A stretch of DNA of 54,409 nucleotides from contig JABFQZ010000021.1 in NCBI GenBank assembly GCA_013141435.1, positions 1 through 54,409 of the forward strand, given 5' to 3'. The DNA comes from Ferruginibacter sp. (GTDB lineage: Bacteria; Bacteroidota; Bacteroidia; Chitinophagales; Chitinophagaceae). Positions 18,038-24,973 of this stretch are shown here, piece after piece; positions within the stretch are counted from its first letter, which is position 1, and each line of letters starts with the position of its first letter. A program made the position numbers and the translations under genes. The notes beneath the pieces are model-generated. The model had not been told where the DNA came from and made no database searches. It worked only from the letters and a program-made list of their open reading frames with translations.

Positions 18038-18979
18038 TTATTTTTTTTCTGCTATTCTTAATTTTGCACTTCTACTTCTGTTGTTTATTTTTTGCTCATG
18101 CATAGAAGCTATTATTGGCTTTTTGGTAATCACTAATAAAGGGTTTTCTTGTTTAGTGCCATATACATCATCAACCTCTACTTCATCTATTGTTCCTGTT
18201 TTAAAAAAGTTTTTTACTATTCTATCTTCCAACGAATGAAAAGTAATAATAGCTACTCTTGCATTTTCTTTTAAAACAAGTAAGGTTTGTTCTAACATTT
18301 CTTCCAACACTTTTATTTCTTCGTTTACCTCTATTCGCAATGCTTGAAAAACTTGTGCTAAATATTTATTTGGATTACCTTTTACAACTGCCGAAATGCT
18401 TTGTTTAAATGTATTAATTGTGCTAAATGGTTTTATTAATCTTTGCTCTACAATTGTTTTTGCAAGTGTTTTGGAGTTTGTAACTTCGCCATATTTTTCA
18501 AACATTTTGTGCAATTGCTGCTCATTATATGAGTTTAAAACAATAGCTGCCGTAGTTGTTTGTTTGCTATCCATACGCATATCAAGTGCTGCATCAAACC
18601 TTGTACTAAAGCCTCTTTCGGCAGTATCAAACTGGTGGCTCGATACGCCCAAATCTGCCAATATACCATCAACTTTTGTATATTTGTGTAGCCTTAAAAA
18701 TCGTTGCAAATACCTAAAATTTTGGGGCACAAATAGTACTCTGTTATCTTTAGGTACATTTTTTTTTGCATCTTCGTCTTGATCAAATACAATAAGTTTT
18801 CCGTTTGCACCAAGGTGCTTCAAAATTTCTTTACTATGCCCACCACCGCCAAATGTGCAATCTACATACACTCCATCTTCTTTAATATTTAGCGCCGCTA
18901 TTGCTTCGTGTAATAAAACAGGAATGTGATATTGTTCAGTAAGCTTAATACCTTCATCACTCATTTTAGATTCATTCAT
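18038..18979 (-). CDS. rsmH: 16S rRNA (cytosine-1402-N4)-methyltransferase RsmH
   Basis: S-adenosylmethionine-dependent methyltransferase (formerly MraW) modifying C1402 in the ribosomal P site. YHIPVLLHEAI near residue 17, the SAM motif YVDCTFGGGGHSKEIL near 38, GILADLGVSSHQFD near 105, the RGFSTRFDAALDMRMD stretch near 122 and the C-terminal ITFHSLEDRIVKNFF near 245 are all family signatures. Length 313 is normal. A start at the internal Met six residues in (18964) is equally possible. The gene lies 65 bases downstream of mraZ in the usual dcw order. Confidence 0.96.
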   Translation of the reverse strand: MNESKMSDEGIKLTEQYHIPVLLHEAIAALNIKEDGVYVDCTFGGGGHSKEILKHLGANGKLIVFDQDEDAKKNVPKDNRVLFVPQNFRYLQRFLRLHKYTKVDGILADLGVSSHQFDTAERGFSTRFDAALDMRMDSKQTTTAAIVLNSYNEQQLHKMFEKYGEVTNSKTLAKTIVEQRLIKPFSTINTFKQSISAVVKGNPNKYLAQVFQALRIEVNEEIKVLEEMLEQTLLVLKENARVAIITFHSLEDRIVKNFFKTGTIDEVEVDDVYGTKQENPLLVITKKPIIASMHEQKINNRSRSAKLRIAEKK

Positions 18980-19044
18980 TTTTTAATCTTAATATTCCAC
19001 CTCAGAAGATAAAATTCAATAAGAATTTCGTCATCAATCTTCTA

Positions 19045-19500
19045 TCAACTATCTTCTTTCTTATTCATCACTTCATTAGCCAAATTGCTAAAACTTTCGT
19101 CTGTCATGGTATCAAAAAACTGATCGTACGCTTTTTTATCCCATATTTCTATTTTATTAAGTGCCGATACAAGTACAATATCTTTATCTAAAGATGCATG
19201 TGCTAATAGGTTTTTAGGTAGCAATAATCTACCTGCACTATCTAATTCTAGCGGTGTAGCACCATTTAAAAAATAACGACGAAAGGCTCTTACTTTTGGG
19301 TCGAAATCGTTTAGGTTGCTTATGTTTGCAAAAATTGGCTCCCAACTTTGTTGTGGATAAAGAGTAAGGCATTTTTCGAAACCTCTATTTATTACAAACT
19401 GGGTTACACCTTCGGCAAGCTGCTTTTTAAAAGCTGCTGGCAAAAGGAAACGGCCTTTTGTATCGATGGTAGATTCGTATTCGCCTAAAAAGCTAATCAT
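19045..19500 (-). CDS. mraZ: Transcriptional regulator MraZ
   Basis: First gene of the dcw cluster; MraZ proteins form rings and bind tandem short repeats upstream of their own operon. The 151-residue protein has two SpoVT/AbrB-like halves, the first starting MISFLGEYESTIDTKGRFLLP and the second LELDSAGRLLLPKNLL near residue 83, each with the DxxGR(F/L)xLP core. I chose the start at 19500 because an upstream in-frame ATG (19545) would add 15 residues with no homology and lie within the operator repeats. The repeats at 19531-19570 are immediately upstream, so autoregulation is likely. Confidence 0.95.
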   Translation of the reverse strand: MISFLGEYESTIDTKGRFLLPAAFKKQLAEGVTQFVINRGFEKCLTLYPQQSWEPIFANISNLNDFDPKVRAFRRYFLNGATPLELDSAGRLLLPKNLLAHASLDKDIVLVSALNKIEIWDKKAYDQFFDTMTDESFSNLANEVMNKKEDS

Positions 19501-19530
19501 TGTGTAAAAAATGAAATTCTGAATTATTTC

Positions 19531-19570
19531 TACACAAAATAACACTTTTTACCACTTATAAACACTTTTT
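19531..19570 (-). promoter_or_regulatory. Four 10-bp direct repeats, probable MraZ operator
   Basis: Read toward mraZ the units are AAAAAGTGTT, TATAAGTGGT, AAAAAGTGTT and ATTTTGTGTA, in exact 10-bp register (19561-19570, 19551-19560, 19541-19550, 19531-19540). Escherichia coli MraZ binds direct TGGGN repeats at 10-bp period, so a same-period GTGKT series directly before mraZ is a good operator candidate. A weak -7-like TAGATTTT lies just upstream at 19575-19582, which would put the repeats over the transcription start. Confidence 0.6.
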
Positions 19571-19656
19571 TAATAAAATCTATTTGTCCACACAGCTACA
19601 ATGCAGTATAGTTGTGTATTACAAGGCATTTTTTGGCATAATACAGGTTAATAAAA

Positions 19657-19688
19657 TGTGAATAGCTGTGGAAATAGTGTGAATAGCT
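19657..19688. promoter_or_regulatory. 11-bp direct repeat spaced two helical turns
   Basis: TGTGAATAGCT occurs at 19657-19667 and again at 19678-19688, 21 bp apart, with TGTGGAAA between. It lies in the divergent region between mraZ and the NarL-type regulator gene, 50-80 bases before the latter. The spacing suits a dimer bound to one face of the helix. The binding protein is unknown; the adjacent regulator is one candidate. Confidence 0.35.
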
Positions 19689-19737
19689 AAATTTTGTAGT
19701 TATTTTTTATATATATTTACATTTTAAACTACCTATA

Positions 19738-20391
19738 TTGAAAATAAATATATTAATAGCGGACGACCATTCGTTATACTTAGAAGGGTTAAAGTTATTA
19801 TTAAATGAAAATAATATAACTATTGTAGATACTGCCACAAATGGTGCCGATGCTGTACTTATTGCAAAAAAACATTGCCAAAATGCCAATTTGTTTTTAT
19901 TAGATTTACACTTACCCGATATTAATGCTATTGAAATTGTTACTCAAATAAGAGCCTTTTCTAAGAATTTAAAAATCATTTTACTTACCCACCAAAAGGG
20001 CAATAGGTATTTGCCAAAATTAAAAAAGCTTGGAATAAGTGGGTATTTACTAAAGAATATTGATAAGGAAGAATTTTTAAATGCCATTACCACTGTTGTT
20101 AATGGTGGTGAATTTTACAGTCCTAATATTACCGATGTAACAAAGGAAGAAGATGTATATATAAAAAGTAGTGTTATAATTTTTAATGAAACAAAAGATA
20201 TTACGTTAAGCGAAAGGGAAAAAGAAATACTAGTAATGGTTTGCAACGAAAAAGCTAGTAAAGAAATTGGCGAACTTTTACATATAAGCACTGGCACAGT
20301 AGATACACACCGTAAAAATATAATGATGAAATTGGGCGTTACCAACTCTGTAGGGTTGGTAAAATACGCACTTAAAACAAAATTAATTTAA
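19738..20391 (+). CDS. NarL/FixJ-family response regulator
   Basis: A 217-residue two-domain regulator. The receiver domain has the acidic pair D9-D10 (ADDHSLYLEGL), the phospho-acceptor D56 in LFLLDLHLPD, and a Lys in SGYLLKN near residue 106. The C-terminal LuxR-type helix-turn-helix reads LSEREKEILVMVCNEKASKEI ... ISTGTVDTHRKNIMMKLGV. The start is TTG at 19738; no upstream ATG exists in frame and the protein begins properly at the receiver. It converges on the histidine kinase at 20388, and the two stop codons share bases in TTAA. The convergent kinases carry HisKA-type histidine domains, whereas NarL regulators usually pair with HisKA_3 kinases, so partnership is plausible but not certain. 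Confidence 0.9.
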   Translation: MKINILIADDHSLYLEGLKLLLNENNITIVDTATNGADAVLIAKKHCQNANLFLLDLHLPDINAIEIVTQIRAFSKNLKIILLTHQKGNRYLPKLKKLGISGYLLKNIDKEEFLNAITTVVNGGEFYSPNITDVTKEEDVYIKSSVIIFNETKDITLSEREKEILVMVCNEKASKEIGELLHISTGTVDTHRKNIMMKLGVTNSVGLVKYALKTKLI

Positions 20392-22802
20392 GCCATTTTT
20401 ATAGTTACTATTACTCCATTTGGATTGCTTTTTTCAAAATTAATTTTGCCACCCACAGCTTCCACAAATTCGTAACACAATTTCAACCCCAGGCCACTGC
20501 CTTTAGCTTCAATTTTATCAATTTGTTTGTTGTTTAAATATCCAATCATTTCATCAGTCATGCCAAAGCCTTGGTCTAGTATGGTTATTGTTTTTTCGGT
20601 AGCATTGGTAGTTACTATAATACTTGTTGCGTTTGCCGAATATTTTATAGCATTGTTAAGTAAATTTCTTAAAATGAGTGAGAGTATTGATTTGTCAGTT
20701 TCCATTACAAACCCATCTTGCAAAGCATCATTAATTTTTATAAATTTCAAATTGGCTTGTGGCCTATAAATGCTAATAATTTCTTTTACTATTTCATTTA
20801 CATCTTGTCTTTTTAGTTTTGCTTTTATACCATCTTTTTGTATGGCTGTCCATTGCAGCATATTATCGAGTAAGCCATGCATGGGTTGTATGGCAGCATC
20901 TACTGTTTTAAAGGCTTGCAACAACTCTTCGTTGCTTGTTTTTTTGCTAATAATTTGTTGGTTATAATTTGTGATAGCCGTTATTGGATTTAGCAAGTCG
21001 TGACTCATCATACTTATCAGTTGCTCTTTGCTATTGTTAGCAGTTGTAAGTTTTTCTTCCGATTCTATAAGCTCAGTGTTTAAAGTTTTTAGTGTGTTGT
21101 TTTGTTTGTTTATCTTATCGTTAATAGCTGTAAGTTGTGAGTTAGTTTTCTTCTTTTGTTTGTATTGTAAAAATATAAAGCCAATTCCAACTATTGCTAA
21201 TAATGCAATTGCTCCAAAGGCAAGTTTTTGATTTTTTTGAGAACTTAGCTTGGAAGATGCGATAACTTTTTCTGTTGTATTTTTGATACTATCTATTTCT
21301 GTTCTTTTATTGTAGTCGTATTTTAGTTCATTTTCTATTACTGTTTTTACTGTTTCAGTATTTTTTAAACTATCTACCATCTGCTTCTCTAGTTTTAACA
21401 TTTCTAGTGCTTCTTTGGGTTTGTTTTGAGCTGAATAAATCTTTTTTAATGCCTTTGCTGCATCTTTAATCTCCTCGGGCAAACCCATTTCTTGAGCAAT
21501 TGTAAAACTTCTATTTGCATAACTTAATGCTTCATTAGGATATCCGTTTTCTACTAATATTTTTGCAATTCTATTCAAAGCAACTGCAATCCCTTGTTTA
21601 TCTCCGATAGCTTCAAAAATATCTAATCCCTTTTGTCTGTATTCTAAACCTTTTTTTACATCGCCTAATTTAATATAAACATTTCCAATATTGCCTAATG
21701 CAGTTGCCACACCATTTTTTTCTTCTACTTCTTCATATATTTTTAAACTTTTTTCTAAATAAAACAAAGCTTTTTTACTTTCTTCTTTTTTTACATAAGC
21801 CGCCCCTAAATTATTCAATACAGTAGCTTCCCCTTTTCGATCACCAATTTCTTCTTTAATTTTTAAACTCTTTTTATAATTTTCAATTGCTTTCAGAGTA
21901 TCACCTTGTTCAATATTAAAAGCAGCTAAATTATTATAGGAAATTGAAATCCCTTTCTTATCCCCAATTTCTTCTCTTATTTTTAAGCTTTTATAATAAT
22001 AGTCAATTGCTTTTGATGTGAACCCTTGCAATTTGTATATAAACCCTAAATTGTTTAAAGAATTAGCCATTCCAGATTTATTATTGAATTCTTTATGTAT
22101 GGCTAGACCCTTTTCTAAAACCTCAATCGTTTTAACTATGTCTCCTTTTGATTTATACGCTGCGGATAAATTATTATATATTATGGCCAACCCTTCTCTT
22201 TTTCCAGTTTCTTCTGAAATTTTTACACTTTTTTCTAAATAACTTAAAGCTTCATCAAATTTCCCTTGCTGTAAATATACTAGTCCAATATTGGAGTAAT
22301 TACTAGATAGAATACTTTTATCGTTGAAATCTTCCATTATCAACACACTTTGTTTATAATACTCTAAAGCTTTTTGAATATCCCCTTTAGTATAATAAAC
22401 ACCCCCAATACTATTGATAACGCTTGCCATTTCCTTTTTAGCCCCTAGTGATTCAAGTGTTTTGTAACTATCGTTAAAAAGTTCAAGGGCTTTATTAAAA
22501 TCTCCTTTCGAATTTGCAAACAACCCCTTGCCGTTAATAGCTTTTGCCTTATATTTCAAATAAAAGTTTTTTACAGTTGCATCTTTACTTGTTTCTATAT
22601 TTTGCTCACAAATGAGTAAACTTTCCGCAGCATACTTTTCTATATCTGCTTCGTCGCAAGCTTCCAAAATATCATCAAGTATACGTACTTTGCTGGTGTC
22701 CTTATCTGTTTTTTTTAATGAAAGATAAAGTTCAGCAACAGTTTGACTTTTTAAACTTTGAGAACCAAAAATCAGCATTAATGTAATTAGTAATAGTTTC
22801 AT
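20388..22802 (-). CDS. TPR-repeat sensor histidine kinase, second of a tandem pair
   Basis: An 804-residue protein. Order: signal peptide (MKLLLITLMLIFGSQSLKSQ), about ten TPR repeats (such as ALEYYKQSVLIMEDFNDKS; KAIDYYYKSLKIREEIGDKKG) to about residue 480, one membrane segment (LAFGAIALLAIVGIGFIFLQY), a coiled coil, HisKA phospho-acceptor SHDLLNPITAI, and the HATPase with NLLNNAIKYS, DQGFGM and GSGLGLKL. The TPR array should be periplasmic. I chose ATG at 22802, because the longer reading from 22889 overlaps the upstream gene and would place 29 extra residues before an obvious signal peptide. Its start is one base after the upstream kinase's stop. The kinase half is nearly the same as in that gene. 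No receiver domain is fused. Confidence 0.9.
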   Translation of the reverse strand: MKLLLITLMLIFGSQSLKSQTVAELYLSLKKTDKDTSKVRILDDILEACDEADIEKYAAESLLICEQNIETSKDATVKNFYLKYKAKAINGKGLFANSKGDFNKALELFNDSYKTLESLGAKKEMASVINSIGGVYYTKGDIQKALEYYKQSVLIMEDFNDKSILSSNYSNIGLVYLQQGKFDEALSYLEKSVKISEETGKREGLAIIYNNLSAAYKSKGDIVKTIEVLEKGLAIHKEFNNKSGMANSLNNLGFIYKLQGFTSKAIDYYYKSLKIREEIGDKKGISISYNNLAAFNIEQGDTLKAIENYKKSLKIKEEIGDRKGEATVLNNLGAAYVKKEESKKALFYLEKSLKIYEEVEEKNGVATALGNIGNVYIKLGDVKKGLEYRQKGLDIFEAIGDKQGIAVALNRIAKILVENGYPNEALSYANRSFTIAQEMGLPEEIKDAAKALKKIYSAQNKPKEALEMLKLEKQMVDSLKNTETVKTVIENELKYDYNKRTEIDSIKNTTEKVIASSKLSSQKNQKLAFGAIALLAIVGIGFIFLQYKQKKKTNSQLTAINDKINKQNNTLKTLNTELIESEEKLTTANNSKEQLISMMSHDLLNPITAITNYNQQIISKKTSNEELLQAFKTVDAAIQPMHGLLDNMLQWTAIQKDGIKAKLKRQDVNEIVKEIISIYRPQANLKFIKINDALQDGFVMETDKSILSLILRNLLNNAIKYSANATSIIVTTNATEKTITILDQGFGMTDEMIGYLNNKQIDKIEAKGSGLGLKLCYEFVEAVGGKINFEKSNPNGVIVTIKMA

Positions 22803-22803
22803 T

Positions 22804-24873
22804 TTATAATGTAATTTTAGCTTGAACACCTTGTTCGTTGTTATTAGTTTTAAAAAATATTTTACCCCCCACAGCTTCCACAAACTCATAACACAACTTT
22901 AACCCCAAGCCACTTCCTTTAGCTTCTATTTTATCAATTTGGTTGTTGTTTAAATAATCAATCATTTCGTCTGTCATACCGAAGCCTTCATCTTGTATGG
23001 TTATGGTTTTTTCTGTAGCATTGGTAGTTATAAAAATACTTGTGTCGTTTGCCGAATATTTTATGGCATTGTTAAGTAAGTTTCTTAAAATAAGTGATAG
23101 TATTAATTTATCAGTTTCCATTACAAAATCATCTTGCAAAGCATCATTTATTTTAATAAATTTCAAATTGGCTTGAGGGCGGTAAATACTAATAATTTCT
23201 TTAGCAATTTCATTTACATCTTGGTTTTTCAGTTTTGCTTTTATACCATCTTTTTGTATGGCTGTCCATTGCAGCATATTGTCTAGTAAGCCATGCATGG
23301 GTTGTATGGCGGCATCTACTCTTTTAAATGCTTGTAGCAAATCTTCGTTGCTTGTTTTTTTTGTTATAATTTGTTGGTTATAATTTGTAATGGCCGTTAT
23401 CGGGTTTAGCAAGTCGTGACTCATCATACTTATCAGTTGCTCTTTACTGTTGTTTGCAGTTGTAAGTTTTTCTTCCGATTCTATGAGTTCGGTATTAAGT
23501 GTTTTTAAGGTGTTGTTTTGCTTGTTTATTTTATTGTTAATTTCTGTTAGTTGGCTATTGGTTTTTTGCTTTTGTTTGTATTGGTAAAAAGTAAAACCTA
23601 CGGCAGTAAGAGCCAACAGGGCTAAGGAGGCGTAGGCTAATTTTTGATTTTTTTGTTTGCTAAGTTTTGCTGAGGCAATAAATTTTTCATTTGCATTTAG
23701 AATACTATCTGCAATTGATTTTTTATTATAATCATATTTTAGTTCAGCATTTAAAAGTGCCTTGGTGTTTTCATTATTACTTAGGCTGTCTTTCAACAAT
23801 ATATATTTTTTAAAAGCGCTATTACTTTCTTTGTAGTCCTTTATTTTTTCATAAAAAACAGAAAGTGCATAATAAGCATCTTTTTGTAAGTCTACATTTT
23901 CACATTTTATAGCTAATTCTATTCCTTTTTTATAAAACTCTGTTGCAAGTGGTATGTTATTTTCTTCTTCATAAATACTTGCAAAGTTTAATATTGCCAA
24001 TGCTTGATGATATTCGCTCTTTAATTCATTACTTAAATTCAGCCCTATTTGTGCATACTTTAATACAGAATCTTTTTGTTTAAGTGTAGCAAGTTCTCCA
24101 GATAAATTTATAGCAGCAAGGCAGGCATTAAATTTATTACCAATTCTTTTGCTTAACTCAAAAGACTCGTATGCATATTTTGCAGCATTTTTATGATCAT
24201 TTTTATGTTTATAAATATTACCAATGCTAGTTAATACAACACTAATATCATCATCTCCATTTTCTTTACTTATCTCTATAGATTTATTTAAATATTTTAG
24301 GGCATTAATATCATCACCCACTCGTTCATAATTTGATCCAATATTGCCATAGGTTGTAGCAATAGAGTTTTTTATTTTTTTTATTTTTACAGCATCAGTT
24401 TCAGTTCTTAAAACTTTTTCTTTTAATTGTACCGATTGAAAACCAGCATTAATTGCTTTTGGAAAATCGCCTAATCCAAAATAACAATTTGCTACATTCC
24501 CAATAGCTAAAGATTTATCCAAATCTTGTACTTCATTTTCTTTCATTGCCAACCCTTTGTTCAAATTCTCTAATGCCAATTGATATTCGTTTAGTCTAAA
24601 ATATCCTTTACCAATTGTAGCATAAGCTCTAAAAATAAATTTTGGATTTTTTAAATTTTCTGCAATTTTTAAAGCTTGCTTACCAACATCTACAGTTTTG
24701 TTACCATCAATAGCTACATAATAATTCCCCAATTGCCCAAGTGTTAGTAGCTTATTCGTATCCTGTTTTTGAGTTGATAATACTTTCAATAACGAATCTA
24801 TTTTCTTGTCATTTTGAGCCCAAAGTGAAGTTGTAAATAGTTGGATAATAATTAAAAAAGCTAATTTTTTCAT
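22804..24873 (-). CDS. TPR-repeat sensor histidine kinase, first of a tandem pair
   Basis: A 689-residue protein of the same design as its downstream neighbour: signal peptide (MKKLAFLIIIQLFTTSLWAQ), TPR repeats to about residue 370, a membrane segment (LAYASLALLALTAVGFTFY), a coiled coil, HisKA motif SHDLLNPITAI and an HATPase domain with NLLNNAIKYS, DEGFGM and GSGLGLKL. From the linker onward (about 270 residues) it differs from the downstream kinase at only scattered positions, while the TPR parts are clearly different. The pair therefore looks like a recent duplication or gene conversion of the kinase module beneath two distinct sensor domains. A perfect TAnnTTTG element lies only a few bases before the ATG, suggesting a very short leader. 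Confidence 0.9.
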   Translation of the reverse strand: MKKLAFLIIIQLFTTSLWAQNDKKIDSLLKVLSTQKQDTNKLLTLGQLGNYYVAIDGNKTVDVGKQALKIAENLKNPKFIFRAYATIGKGYFRLNEYQLALENLNKGLAMKENEVQDLDKSLAIGNVANCYFGLGDFPKAINAGFQSVQLKEKVLRTETDAVKIKKIKNSIATTYGNIGSNYERVGDDINALKYLNKSIEISKENGDDDISVVLTSIGNIYKHKNDHKNAAKYAYESFELSKRIGNKFNACLAAINLSGELATLKQKDSVLKYAQIGLNLSNELKSEYHQALAILNFASIYEEENNIPLATEFYKKGIELAIKCENVDLQKDAYYALSVFYEKIKDYKESNSAFKKYILLKDSLSNNENTKALLNAELKYDYNKKSIADSILNANEKFIASAKLSKQKNQKLAYASLALLALTAVGFTFYQYKQKQKTNSQLTEINNKINKQNNTLKTLNTELIESEEKLTTANNSKEQLISMMSHDLLNPITAITNYNQQIITKKTSNEDLLQAFKRVDAAIQPMHGLLDNMLQWTAIQKDGIKAKLKNQDVNEIAKEIISIYRPQANLKFIKINDALQDDFVMETDKLILSLILRNLLNNAIKYSANDTSIFITTNATEKTITIQDEGFGMTDEMIDYLNNNQIDKIEAKGSGLGLKLCYEFVEAVGGKIFFKTNNNEQGVQAKITL

Positions 24874-24911
24874 AAATCAAATATAATTATTTATTCTACC
24901 TAATATATACC

Positions 24912-24953
24912 TAATTACAGTATTGTTTTTCAATAAAGCCTCATTTACTTTTG
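24912..24953 (+). promoter_or_regulatory. Promoter with shared upstream motif, copy 1
   Basis: TAATTACAGTATTGTTT at 24912-24928 contains the -33 TTG (24923-24925); exactly 20 bases later is the -7 element TACTTTTG (24946-24953). The same upstream block and spacing recur at 27984 and 30292 before the next two surface-protein genes. Confidence 0.75.
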
Positions 24954-24973
24954 CTTTATTAAAATTATTAAAA

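Noticed and set aside
19738..20391. Response regulator as certain partner of the convergent kinases
   Set aside because: Class mismatch (HisKA kinase against NarL-type regulator) leaves this only plausible, so it is not stated as fact.
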